From NCBI RefSeq assembly GCF_003026285.1, contig NZ_PYOD01000008.1, forward strand, positions 1 to 64,000: 64,000 nucleotides of DNA. Reading direction: 5' to 3'. The translations under genes and the position numbers were made by a program. The stretch comes from Photobacterium profundum (GTDB taxonomy: Bacteria > Pseudomonadota > Gammaproteobacteria > Enterobacterales > Vibrionaceae). Position 1 is the first letter of the stretch, and every line of letters begins with the position of its first letter. The notes below the pieces were generated by a model, which was given only the letters and a program-made list of their open reading frames with translations, had not been told where the DNA came from and did not search any database. Shown here in pieces: positions 35,538 through 44,430 of this stretch.

Positions 35538-35551
35538 TTGATGCAGATCAA
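35538..35551 (+). promoter_or_regulatory. FNR-like box before fhlA
   Basis: TTGATGCAGATCAA fits the FNR consensus TTGATNNNNATCAA at every fixed position. It is about 95 bases before the fhlA ATG. A TATGAT at 35581-35586 could serve as the -10 box, although the spacing is a few bases longer than the classical one. Confidence 0.6.
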
Positions 35552-35645
35552 TGCCTATCTTGATAGATAGCTCAGAATTGTATGATAAATAAAACTGGTC
35601 GGTATTTGCCTGCCATTTGAATGAACAGTACGAGATGACCGAACC

Positions 35646-37715
35646 ATGGAACATTTTGAAAGTGATTTGATGAATTTATCGAAAGCCTTGCTATCGAGTA
35701 ATGATATTTCAGGTTTGATGACGTTTCTAAATAGTGACGACCTATCGTTTATTCAGGTAGAGCGTGTCAATATTATTCTGAAAAATGATCATGATGCATC
35801 GCCTATGTTATATTTCTTTGACCAGGAAAAAGATCTTCAGTGTTACCAATATAATCAGAATAGTCTTTTATTGCATAGTATTGTTAATGATGGTTGTACT
35901 CATCAAATACAAGGCGAAGCATTATATTTCAGTTATCCTCAGCTAATTGATCATCCTGCTTATAATAATGTGGATAACTATTGTAAAGTGCCGTTAATTT
36001 CTGCCTGCAAGCAACTTGGTTCGATAGAGTTTATTAATGTCGAGCTAAAAGATGATAGTTATTCAGAAAAGCAATTCAAACTGTTCACTAATATGATTAC
36101 CTCCATGGTTGAACATATTATTGAACATGAATTGGCGTCTAATATTGCGCAGCAGATAAGTGATGAGCGTAATAACTTTCAAATGTTAGTTGATGTCACG
36201 AATGCAGTGATAAGCCGTAGTACAAAAAAAGAATTAATTACATCATTGTTGAAGTTTTTATATCAACATTTCTCTATGAGTGACTTATCAATTATTCAGA
36301 CCCATGACGGCCATTACGGGCAACACTCTTGTAGTTATAGTCACGGAAAAATTGATTATCGCTGTCACTTTTTTTCCAATGATGACGTGATTAAAGATGC
36401 GGTGGAAAAGAATAAACCCGTAGTCCTGAGTGCTAAGACAATACAGCAGCTGAGTCTCGATAGTAATGTGCCTTTTTTCCCTCTAGCGGTAAAGAGTGCA
36501 TGCGTTGTACCGATGGTTTTTCGTAACAGTACAATCGGTTATATCTGCTATATGCAGCGTGAAGATAAACCTTATCCACCTCAGGACGTCGAATTGTTCT
36601 TGCAGATAGCGGCTCGGGTTGCCTTGGCGATGCATAGTTTGAAGGTTCATGAGGCGATTTCGAAAACCATTCCGACAACTGACTATATCAATATCGAAGA
36701 AAGCTATATGGATCATGCTATTTTCGATGACATCATCAGTCAGAGTGAGGTGATGAACAAGGTACTGGATCAAGTCGCGATGGTTGCTGACTGTGATAGT
36801 ACGGTATTGGTTTTAGGAGAGTCTGGAACAGGTAAGGAGCTTATTGCGCAGGCGATTCATAAGCTTAGCCGACGTAGCAATACTCGAATGGTCAAAATGA
36901 ACTGTGCAGCAGTCCCTGCCGGTTTGTTTGAAAGCGAACTATTTGGCCATGAACGAGGGGCCTTTACCGGGGCGATAAGCCAACGGGTAGGGCGATTTGA
37001 GCAAGCTCATAAAGGGACGCTTTTTCTCGATGAAATTGGTGATATGCCACTCGAGTTGCAACCGAAGCTCTTACGGGCACTGCAGGAAAGTGAGATTGAA
37101 CGTGTTGGTAAGAACCAGTTGATATCGGTTGATGTACGAATCGTGGTCGCAACCAATGCCAACCTTTTATCGATGGTGGAATCTAAAGCTTTCAGAGGGG
37201 ATCTGTATTATCGACTGAATGTTTTCCCGATCAAGATCCCTCCTTTACGTGAGCGTCCTGAAGATATCCCGTTGTTAGTTAAACATTTCACGCGGGTTAT
37301 CTCAAAAAAAATGGGTAAAGATATTACTGCGATTGCTGCTGAAACATTGGATACATTGTCTAATTTTCCATGGCCGGGAAATGTACGTGAACTTCGTAAT
37401 TTTATTGAGCGTTCGGTGATTTTAACGAGAGGTCATGTACTGAGTGCGCCTATCGATGAACTAGTTACGGCCAGTTCGGTGAATAGCCAAAATAATATAA
37501 TCAATTCTAAACCCATATTGGCAGCGACCGAAAATATATTTGATCGTAATGCGGTTATTTCGGCATTGCGAGAGAGTAACGGAATAATTGCCGGTCCTAG
37601 AGGAGCGGCAGTTAAATTAAATGTAAAGCGAACGACCTTATTATCGAGAATGCAAAAGATGGGTATTAAAAGTCATGACTATTTGGCTGAAATAAACAAA
37701 AGTCATTCAGAGTAA
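35646..37715 (+). CDS. fhlA: Formate hydrogenlyase transcriptional activator, sigma-54 dependent
   Basis: A 689-residue activator (E. coli FhlA has 692). Residues 1 to about 360 form two GAF-like sensor regions; in E. coli FhlA this part senses formate. The AAA+ domain has the Walker A GESGTGKE near 400, the sigma-54 contact loop GAFTGA near 440 and Walker B GTLFLDEIGDMP near 458. The C terminus has an HTH (GPRGAAVKLNVKRTTLLSRMQKMGI). There is no receiver domain, so control is by ligand rather than phosphorylation. It should activate the sigma-54 promoters at 24849 and 32640. An FNR-like box upstream suggests anaerobic induction. Confidence 0.95.
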   Translation: MEHFESDLMNLSKALLSSNDISGLMTFLNSDDLSFIQVERVNIILKNDHDASPMLYFFDQEKDLQCYQYNQNSLLLHSIVNDGCTHQIQGEALYFSYPQLIDHPAYNNVDNYCKVPLISACKQLGSIEFINVELKDDSYSEKQFKLFTNMITSMVEHIIEHELASNIAQQISDERNNFQMLVDVTNAVISRSTKKELITSLLKFLYQHFSMSDLSIIQTHDGHYGQHSCSYSHGKIDYRCHFFSNDDVIKDAVEKNKPVVLSAKTIQQLSLDSNVPFFPLAVKSACVVPMVFRNSTIGYICYMQREDKPYPPQDVELFLQIAARVALAMHSLKVHEAISKTIPTTDYINIEESYMDHAIFDDIISQSEVMNKVLDQVAMVADCDSTVLVLGESGTGKELIAQAIHKLSRRSNTRMVKMNCAAVPAGLFESELFGHERGAFTGAISQRVGRFEQAHKGTLFLDEIGDMPLELQPKLLRALQESEIERVGKNQLISVDVRIVVATNANLLSMVESKAFRGDLYYRLNVFPIKIPPLRERPEDIPLLVKHFTRVISKKMGKDITAIAAETLDTLSNFPWPGNVRELRNFIERSVILTRGHVLSAPIDELVTASSVNSQNNIINSKPILAATENIFDRNAVISALRESNGIIAGPRGAAVKLNVKRTTLLSRMQKMGIKSHDYLAEINKSHSE

Positions 37716-37798
37716 ATGATGACTATTGCTTCTGGTTAGTACCGTTATTTATTTTTAAAGCCAGCCTTGGTTGTAAATAATATTAGTTGAGTTTAAGT

Positions 37799-38623
37799 AT
37801 GAGCGAATTACTTTCATTTTCGGCGTTCACTAACGCCAGTGAATTGCCTATTGTCCGTTTTCGAAAAGGAAAACAGAGTTGGCATGACATGGATTATATA
37901 ATTGAAGAAATGCCGGTAGCGATAACATTTAATGGTGTCGCATATACGGTAATGATGTGTACCCCCAATGATTTGGAGGATTTCGTCATTGGCTTTTCAT
38001 TGTCCGAAGGCATTATTCAACATCACCGTGATATCCATAATATTAATATTTCCTCGGGCGAAAACGGTATTACCGTGGATGTCAGTGTGGCTAACCGTTG
38101 TTTGTTTAACTTGAAACAAAAACGTCGTTCGTTGGCGGGAATGACAGGTTGCGGTATTTGCGGTGAAGAGAAGTTGGAATCGGTGTGTCGTTCCCTGACA
38201 CCGCTGGCCACCAATACCCAGTTTGATATTTGCTTCCTTGACGGAGCATTGAATCAGCTGTTGCTGAAGCAACAGTTGAATCAGCTGACGGGATCGGCAC
38301 ATGCGGCGGTCTATCTCGATAATAACGGGCAGATTTTGGCGATTTTCGAAGATGTCGGACGGCATATCGCACTCGACAAGTTAGTGGGGTATATCCACCG
38401 TCATCACTTTGAAGGTGGGGCGGTATTAGTAACCAGCCGAGCTAGTTTTGAAATGGTGCAAAAAGTGGGTGCCGCAGGCGTTGAAATCCTTTTTGCTATT
38501 TCGTCTGCAACCAAGATGGCAGTTGAGTTGGCTGAGAAACTCAATGTGACTTTGCTGGGCTATTGTCGCCCAGGGCGCGCCGATGTCTATGCCCACCCCG
38601 AACGTATTTTCGGTGTTATTTAA
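37799..38623 (+). CDS. fdhD: Formate dehydrogenase accessory sulfurtransferase
   Basis: FdhD passes sulfur from IscS to the molybdenum cofactor so that FdhF becomes active. The active-site CGxCG motif appears as TGCGICGEE near residue 115. FEDVGRHIALDKLVG near 180-194 and LVTSRASFEMVQK near 210-222 are family hallmarks. ATG 37799 gives 274 residues; a TTG 12 bases earlier is less likely. It lies 83 bases after fhlA and 36 bases before the hupE ATG, so it may share the fhlA transcript. Confidence 0.94.
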   Translation: MSELLSFSAFTNASELPIVRFRKGKQSWHDMDYIIEEMPVAITFNGVAYTVMMCTPNDLEDFVIGFSLSEGIIQHHRDIHNINISSGENGITVDVSVANRCLFNLKQKRRSLAGMTGCGICGEEKLESVCRSLTPLATNTQFDICFLDGALNQLLLKQQLNQLTGSAHAAVYLDNNGQILAIFEDVGRHIALDKLVGYIHRHHFEGGAVLVTSRASFEMVQKVGAAGVEILFAISSATKMAVELAEKLNVTLLGYCRPGRADVYAHPERIFGVI

Positions 38624-38659
38624 CGTTATTTTCTCAATTGATTAAGGAAGACATTCGAC

Positions 38660-39250
38660 ATGAAAAAGAAATATTTATTAGCTGGCTTATTTACGCTGTT
38701 CTCACCATTGGCACTGGCTCACCCAGGTCATATTGGTACACATGGTTTTGAAAGTGGTTTTATTCATCCGCTAACCGGTATAGATCACCTGAGCGTCATG
38801 CTAGGTGTGGGTATGCTGGCTGCACTTTTGGGTGGTAAGGGGCGATACCGTCTGCCGTTAGCTTTTGTTGCCATCATGATTGTTGGCGGTGTTATGGGGA
38901 TCTCTGGACTTGTGATGCCGGGTGTTGAAATTGGTATTGCATTGTCTGTGGTAGCTATGGGGATATTGCTATGCTCCGGTGCTCGCGTATCAGAAAAAGC
39001 CACGTTGGCCTTGGTGATGGGTTTTGCCTTATTTCACGGAATGGCTCATGGGATGGAAATGCCGCTCGATAGTCAGGCGCTGTATTACTTCTCAGGTTTT
39101 GTACTGGCGACAACAATGCTGCACATGTTTGGGATCTTTTTAGTACAGGTTGCTGTCAGTTGTATGAAGAACCGAGTGATCCTAAATGCGGTTGGATTTG
39201 GTATCGGAATGAGTATGACGGCATTTGGTGGCGCATTACTTTTTTCTTAA
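38660..39250 (+). CDS. hupE: HupE/UreJ-family nickel permease
   Basis: A 196-residue membrane protein with an N-terminal signal-like segment ending ALALAHPGH and about six membrane helices. The metal-site motif HPLTGIDHL lies near residues 36-44, and a second histidine-rich helix (FALFHGMAHGMEMP) near 115-130. HupE/UreJ proteins are secondary nickel (or cobalt) carriers linked to hydrogenase or urease. Its place just before hypF and the hypC-B genes supports nickel supply to HycE. An AAGGA ribosome site lies before the ATG. Confidence 0.88.
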   Translation: MKKKYLLAGLFTLFSPLALAHPGHIGTHGFESGFIHPLTGIDHLSVMLGVGMLAALLGGKGRYRLPLAFVAIMIVGGVMGISGLVMPGVEIGIALSVVAMGILLCSGARVSEKATLALVMGFALFHGMAHGMEMPLDSQALYYFSGFVLATTMLHMFGIFLVQVAVSCMKNRVILNAVGFGIGMSMTAFGGALLFS

Positions 39251-39302
39251 CTGGGATCTCATGTGAATCTATCAACGGTTGGTCAGCAAGCGAGTGGCAA
39301 GT

Positions 39303-41630
39303 ATGAGGCAGCGTAGGTTTATCCATATTACAGGCATTGTACAGGGAGTCGGATTTAGACCGTTTGTCTATCAATTGGCAATCCGGCATCAGTTGGCAGG
39401 ATCTGTGATTAATGATTCCGAAGGCGTCAAAATAGATGTGCAAGGGAAACTTGAAGAGCTAGATGTATTCATTTCTGATTTAACGTTGCAAGCTCCACCA
39501 CTCAGTCGAATTGATCAGGTGGCTGTCTGGCCACGCCCGTTGCACCAAGTGACATCGTTTTGCATCAAGCAAAGTAAAGGGCGGGCATTGACCAGTGTGT
39601 GTCTTTCGCCAGATCAGGGCATATGTAAGGAGTGTCGTGCAGATATTGCCGATTCAGCCTCGCGTTATTATCGTTACCCGTTTACCAACTGCACCCATTG
39701 CGGTCCCCGATACACCATTGTTGAAGCACTTCCTTATGATCGGGCGGTTACCGGAATGCGATCATTTTCGCTGTGTCAGCCTTGCCAGCAAGCTTATCAA
39801 AACCCGCTGGATAGACGCTACCATGCTCAGCCAATCAGTTGTGAGCACTGCGGCCCATCGGTTCGCTACGTGTCGGGTTCCGGCAAGGTACTGGCACACC
39901 AAGCGTTAGCTATTGATAAGACAGCGAAAACCTTGCAACGAGGTGGGATTGTAGCCATTAAAGGTCTGGGTGGTTTTCATTTGGCTTGTAATGCCAGTAA
40001 TAGTGATGCCGTTACGCGTTTGCGCCAAATCAAACGTCGACAGCGCAAGCCGTTTGCGATCATGGTGGCTGATGGTAATGCAGCCAAGCAACTGGTATGG
40101 GGAGAAGCAAAAGAATGGGACATGTTGCATTCCCAACCGAGTCCGATTGTTTTAATGAAGAAAAAGGCCGTACCTCAATCTTACTTAGCTGCCAATGTCG
40201 CTCCCAGCGTACCGTATTTGGGGGTAATACTCCCTTATACACCGTTGCATGTTTTGCTATTAGAACATCTTGATCAAGCCATCGTGCTTACCAGTGCTAA
40301 CGGTTCAGGCATGCCGATAGCGACGGAATATGACGAGGTCTACGATCAGTTCGACGGTTTGATTGACGGCGTATTGGATCACAACCGTCCGATCGTTCAG
40401 GCCTGTGATGACAGCGTGGTTCATTTTGCTGGTGGAAAACGCCGAGTACTGCGAATGGCTAGGGGATATGCGCCCTATAGTCAGGCTGGTAACGGTTCAG
40501 AATGGCCCATATTAGCAATGGGAGCCCAGCAGAAAGCCGCAATTGGTCTGTCTTTGGCTCAGCAGTGGATCCTCTCCCCCTTTATTGGCGATATCGATGA
40601 TCTTGATACCCAGCATCGCTATTTGGATGTGATCCGTCACTTTGAGTCTTTGTATCAGGTTGAGCCAACGCAAATCATTTGCGACAGGCATCCGGGATAT
40701 GTTTCAACGCAGTATGCTATTGAGCGTCAGCAGCTGGCCTCGCAAGCCATAACTCTGCATCAGGTTCAGCATCATCATGCTCATGTCTTGGCCGTTATGG
40801 CTGAGCATAAAATTAATCAGACTGTGTTGGGTTTTGCCTTTGACGGAACGGGGTGGGGCGATGACGGGACTGTGTGGGGCGGTGAGGTATTGTTGAGTTC
40901 TTCTCAGCATTTTGAGCGGGTTTTTCATTTGCGTCCATTTCGTTTGCTGGGCGGTGATCGTGCCATTAAATCTCCCGCCCGTATTGTGTTTGCGATGCTG
41001 CTTGAATGTTACTCCCTGAATGACATTAAGCGTATGGAACTCGCGGTATTTAAGAGGTGGTCCGAGAGCAAGATGGATAACCTATTTTTGCTCTGGCAGT
41101 CAGGTAATAGCTCGCCTTATACCTCTTCTATGGGGCGATTAATTGATGCATGGGCAAGCTTGTTGGGGTTGGTTGATTCTGTTGACTATGAAGGTGAATG
41201 TGGTTTGTTACTTGAACAGGCTGCATTGGCGGCGACGGGCTCCGTTGCGATGGAGTTTCATCTTACCAAAACCAACATGATCGATTGGCAACCTCTGCTT
41301 GATAACGCTTTGTCACTGATTGCAGCTGCCCCATCTGATTTATCGTCAGATACACAGTCAGGCACATGGTCGCTACTGGTGACTTTTCTCAGCCGAGGTT
41401 TGTTTGAGGCTATTGCGCATAACATCAAAATGGTCGCGGCCACTTTTCCTGCTTATCCCGTCGTGCTTTCTGGTGGGGTATTTCAAAATCGAGTTTTGCT
41501 CGATCTGGTTTATCAACAACTGTCTACATTAACGAATTCTATTTATTGCGGTGAAACCGTCCCGGTAAATGACGGGGGGATTGCCGCAGGGCAACTTTGG
41601 TATGCCACCCATGAGCCTGAAAGGGCGTGA
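39303..41630 (+). CDS. hypF: Carbamoyltransferase for Ni-Fe hydrogenase cyanide ligand synthesis
   Basis: HypF activates carbamoyl phosphate and transfers the carbamoyl group to HypE. Domain order: acylphosphatase-like (GIVQGVGFRPFVYQLA near 9-24), two zinc-finger units with CxxC pairs (about 105-185), a YrdC-like ATP-binding domain (about 195-370) and a Kae1-like carbamoyltransferase domain with HHHAHVLAVMAEH near 486-498 and VLSGGVFQNRVL near 720-731. ATG 39303 gives 775 residues; a TTG at 39279 would add eight more. It is separated from hupE by about 50 bases. Confidence 0.95.
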   Translation: MRQRRFIHITGIVQGVGFRPFVYQLAIRHQLAGSVINDSEGVKIDVQGKLEELDVFISDLTLQAPPLSRIDQVAVWPRPLHQVTSFCIKQSKGRALTSVCLSPDQGICKECRADIADSASRYYRYPFTNCTHCGPRYTIVEALPYDRAVTGMRSFSLCQPCQQAYQNPLDRRYHAQPISCEHCGPSVRYVSGSGKVLAHQALAIDKTAKTLQRGGIVAIKGLGGFHLACNASNSDAVTRLRQIKRRQRKPFAIMVADGNAAKQLVWGEAKEWDMLHSQPSPIVLMKKKAVPQSYLAANVAPSVPYLGVILPYTPLHVLLLEHLDQAIVLTSANGSGMPIATEYDEVYDQFDGLIDGVLDHNRPIVQACDDSVVHFAGGKRRVLRMARGYAPYSQAGNGSEWPILAMGAQQKAAIGLSLAQQWILSPFIGDIDDLDTQHRYLDVIRHFESLYQVEPTQIICDRHPGYVSTQYAIERQQLASQAITLHQVQHHHAHVLAVMAEHKINQTVLGFAFDGTGWGDDGTVWGGEVLLSSSQHFERVFHLRPFRLLGGDRAIKSPARIVFAMLLECYSLNDIKRMELAVFKRWSESKMDNLFLLWQSGNSSPYTSSMGRLIDAWASLLGLVDSVDYEGECGLLLEQAALAATGSVAMEFHLTKTNMIDWQPLLDNALSLIAAAPSDLSSDTQSGTWSLLVTFLSRGLFEAIAHNIKMVAATFPAYPVVLSGGVFQNRVLLDLVYQQLSTLTNSIYCGETVPVNDGGIAAGQLWYATHEPERA

Positions 41631-41666
41631 GCGGTTATTCCGTACTGCATATATAACGAGGCAACA

Positions 41667-41924
41667 ATGTGTTTATGTATTCCTTCTAATGTTTTGGAAG
41701 TTTATCCGGATGAATCTTCGGCGCTGGTCGACACCTTGGGTGTTCAGCGACAAGTTAGCACCCATCTGATTTCGGCCCCTTTGGTTGCTGGCGATCATGT
41801 TCTGATCCATGTTGGTTTTGCCATTAGTAAAATCGACCAACAGGAGGCACAAGAAAGCCTCGAAACCTATCGCCAGCTTTTGGCTGAAATGGACGAAGAT
41901 GACATAAAGGTGCTATTACAATGA
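41667..41924 (+). CDS. hypC: Hydrogenase maturation chaperone HypC
   Basis: An 85-residue chaperone beginning MCLCIP, the HypC/HybG signature in which Cys2 binds the Fe(CN)2CO precursor and later the immature HycE. The rest is the expected small beta-barrel (VDTLGVQRQV ... GDHVLIHVGFAISKID). It partners HypD, whose start overlaps its stop (ATGA), and is 36 bases after hypF. Confidence 0.95.
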   Translation: MCLCIPSNVLEVYPDESSALVDTLGVQRQVSTHLISAPLVAGDHVLIHVGFAISKIDQQEAQESLETYRQLLAEMDEDDIKVLLQ

Positions 41925-43039
41925 TGCCATTGAAAGAGCTGTATCAAGGGTTTCGTCAGCCGGATGTTGTTAAGGCTATCGCGGAAAAAATTGCTCGGCG
42001 GGCCACTGAGCTTCAACAGCCACTTTATATCATGGAGGTGTGTGGAGGGCATACTCACACCATCATGAAGTATGGTTTAAAACAGCTATTGCCAGGTAAT
42101 CTCCAGTTTGTACATGGTCCTGGGTGCCCTGTGTGCATTATGCCTAAAGAACGGATAGATCAGGCGATTGCATTGGCTCGGTTGCCAAATGTTGTGCTGG
42201 TTACTCTTGGCGATATGATTCGAGTGCCTGGTTCGAAAAGTACTCTGGCTCAGTGCCGTGCTGAGGGCGGTAATATCGAAGCCATTTATGATCCGATGGA
42301 TGTGCTAAAAATCGCCCGTAACAATCCAGATAAACAGGTGGTCTATTTTGCTATTGGGTTTGAAACGACAACCCCGATGACAGCTGTGCTGGTGGAATGT
42401 GCTGAACAGCAGCAGTTAGATAACCTATTTTTCCACATTAACCATGTGCTGGTGATGCCGGCGATGGAAGCGGTGCTCGCTGGTGGCGAGTCTCCAATCA
42501 ACGCATTTATTGGTCCGTCCCATGTGAGTGTGATCAGTGGCGCTAAAATCTACCAGCCCATTATCGATAACTACCGTGTGCCGTTGGTTGTAGGTGGTTT
42601 TGAACCTGTCGATGTCTTGGAGTCGGTTTTGATGCTGGTAGAACAGGCAGTATCTCGCCAAGTGGCCTTACAGGTGCAATACAGTCGTGCAGCGACCTAT
42701 GCGGGTAATGAAACGGCCCAGCGTCAGGTTGACCGTGTTTTCGATGTTCGCGATCAATTCAACTGGCGAGGGCTGGGTAATATTCCTCGATCGGCTTTAC
42801 AGCTTAAACCGTCCTTCCAGCATCGCGATGCTGAAGTGAAGTTCGCTGGACATTTCACCCATATTGACACACCAGATCATAAGCAATGTCGCTGTGGCGA
42901 TATTCTCAAAGGTCTAGCCACACCACAAGAATGCAAAGTGTTTGGTAAAGCCTGTAAACCCAACCGCCCGATGGGCAGCTGTATGGTGAGTTCTGAAGGT
43001 GCTTGCAATGCTTATTACCGCTATGCTGACCGATGCTAA
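41921..43039 (+). CDS. hypD: Hydrogenase maturation iron-sulfur protein HypD
   Basis: The scaffold that assembles Fe(CN)2CO with HypC. Conserved motifs: EVCGGHTHTIMKYG near residues 39-52, FVHGPGCPVCIMP near 63-75, GFETTTPMTA near 145-154, and the C-terminal cysteine-rich 4Fe-4S region (CRCGDILKG ... CKVFGKACKPNRPMGSCMVSSEGAC). At 372 residues it is normal length. It overlaps hypC by 4 bases. Confidence 0.96.
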   Translation: MMPLKELYQGFRQPDVVKAIAEKIARRATELQQPLYIMEVCGGHTHTIMKYGLKQLLPGNLQFVHGPGCPVCIMPKERIDQAIALARLPNVVLVTLGDMIRVPGSKSTLAQCRAEGGNIEAIYDPMDVLKIARNNPDKQVVYFAIGFETTTPMTAVLVECAEQQQLDNLFFHINHVLVMPAMEAVLAGGESPINAFIGPSHVSVISGAKIYQPIIDNYRVPLVVGGFEPVDVLESVLMLVEQAVSRQVALQVQYSRAATYAGNETAQRQVDRVFDVRDQFNWRGLGNIPRSALQLKPSFQHRDAEVKFAGHFTHIDTPDHKQCRCGDILKGLATPQECKVFGKACKPNRPMGSCMVSSEGACNAYYRYADRC

Positions 43040-43050
43040 AGGACAGAAAA

Positions 43051-44043
43051 ATGAAACGAGTACAACTTAGCCATGGTGGCGGTGGTCAAGAGATGAACCA
43101 ACTGATCACCAAGCTTTTTTTTCGCCATTTGGGCAATGACATTCTTTTGCGCAATGAGGATGCAGCGGTACTGAGCTGCCAGGGCGAGATAGCAATGACG
43201 ACAGACTGTTTTACCGTATCGCCGTTATTTTTTGCTGGAGGCAATATCGGCAAACTGGCCGTTGCCGGTACAGTTAATGACTTGGCGATGATGGGAGCTG
43301 AACCGCAATATCTCAGTTGTGGCTTTATTATCGAAGAAGGTTTTTTGTTTGATGATCTGGAAACTATCGTCAAGAGCATGGCCGAGGAGTTGAAAATTTC
43401 TGGTGCCAAGGTTGTGTGCGGTGACACCAAGGTCGTGCCGAAAGGATGTGCTGACGGACTGTTTATCAATACCACAGGTATCGGGCATATTCGCCAGTCG
43501 GGGATCTCGGCTCACAATGTTCAATCGGGGGACGCAATTCTGGTTTCTCGAGATATTGGCTGCCATGGTGCTTGTGTTTTGTCGGCGCGTGAATCCCTAA
43601 AGTTAGTGAATCCGATTGAAAGTGACTGCGCTACATTATGGCCGGTGATCAAGAGTTGTCTTGAACAACAAATCCCTATTCATAGTTTGCGGGATGCCAC
43701 TCGAGGTGGTATTTCAGCGGTGCTCAATGAGTGGTGCGAGGCTTCACGTGTTCAATTGGTACTCGAAGACAAAGCAATTGCAGTGAGTGATGATGTGCAG
43801 GGTGTTTGCGAACTGTTTGGCTTTGAGCCTTATGATTTAGCCAACGAGGGTACCTTTATCATGGCTGTACCAGCCGATGCTGCCGAAGATGCATTAGCCA
43901 TTTTGAGGCAGTTTTCTGAGCATGCAGCACTTGTTGGCTATGCGACTCAAGATACGCCTCATAAAACCATCTTAAATAGTCCATGGGGAAGCCGTCGTTA
44001 TTTGGATTTCCCTAATGGCGAGCTGTTACCACGAATCTGCTAA
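43051..44043 (+). CDS. hypE: Hydrogenase maturation protein HypE (carbamoyl dehydratase)
   Basis: HypE dehydrates the carbamoyl group on its C-terminal cysteine to a thiocyanate and hands cyanide to the HypCD complex. The protein ends in PRIC, the required C-terminal cysteine motif. The N terminus has LSHGGGGQEMNQL, and the ATP-binding PurM-like core includes AMTTDCFTVSPLFFAGGNIG. ATG 43051 follows an AAAGGA ribosome site; an ATG at 43033 overlaps hypD and would add 6 residues. Confidence 0.95.
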   Translation: MKRVQLSHGGGGQEMNQLITKLFFRHLGNDILLRNEDAAVLSCQGEIAMTTDCFTVSPLFFAGGNIGKLAVAGTVNDLAMMGAEPQYLSCGFIIEEGFLFDDLETIVKSMAEELKISGAKVVCGDTKVVPKGCADGLFINTTGIGHIRQSGISAHNVQSGDAILVSRDIGCHGACVLSARESLKLVNPIESDCATLWPVIKSCLEQQIPIHSLRDATRGGISAVLNEWCEASRVQLVLEDKAIAVSDDVQGVCELFGFEPYDLANEGTFIMAVPADAAEDALAILRQFSEHAALVGYATQDTPHKTILNSPWGSRRYLDFPNGELLPRIC

Positions 44044-44087
44044 TTAGCGGTGAAGCAAGAGAAGTCGGTGGAATAAGAGAGTATGCA

Positions 44088-44429
44088 ATGCATGAATTAT
44101 CTATCAGCTTGAATACCGTTGATACGGTTGTTGAGCATGCGACACGCCAAGGATTCAAACGGGTAACCGCTGTCACTCTCGGGATAGGCACTTTGTCCTG
44201 TATTGAACCACAAGCGCTGGAAACGGGATTTGAGTTTGCCTGTCGTGGAACGATGGCTGATGGGGCAACGTTAGTGATCGATATGATTTCGGCCCGAGCA
44301 TGGTGCCAGAGTTGTCAGCAGTCAGTCATATTAGCGGCTCGGGGAATATGTTGCCCGAGCTGCCAAGGTTACCAATTGGCTATTGAGACTGGCGATGAAT
44401 TAATGATTAAACATATAGAGGTCGAGTAA
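44088..44429 (+). CDS. hypA: Hydrogenase nickel incorporation protein HypA
   Basis: A 113-residue nickel chaperone. It starts MHELSI, where His2 and nearby residues bind nickel, and carries a zinc site of two cysteine pairs (CQSC near 71-74 and CPSC near 86-89). It delivers nickel with HypB to HycE. It follows hypE by 44 bases and precedes hypB by one base. Downstream position in the maturation operon differs from the hypABCDE order of E. coli. Confidence 0.95.
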   Translation: MHELSISLNTVDTVVEHATRQGFKRVTAVTLGIGTLSCIEPQALETGFEFACRGTMADGATLVIDMISARAWCQSCQQSVILAARGICCPSCQGYQLAIETGDELMIKHIEVE

Positions 44430-44430
44430 A

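Noticed and set aside
35601..35616. Possible sigma-54 promoter (TGGTCGGTATTTGC) before fhlA
   Set aside because: The GG and GC doublets are 11 rather than 12 bases apart, and the -24 half is poor. A sigma-70/FNR arrangement fits better.
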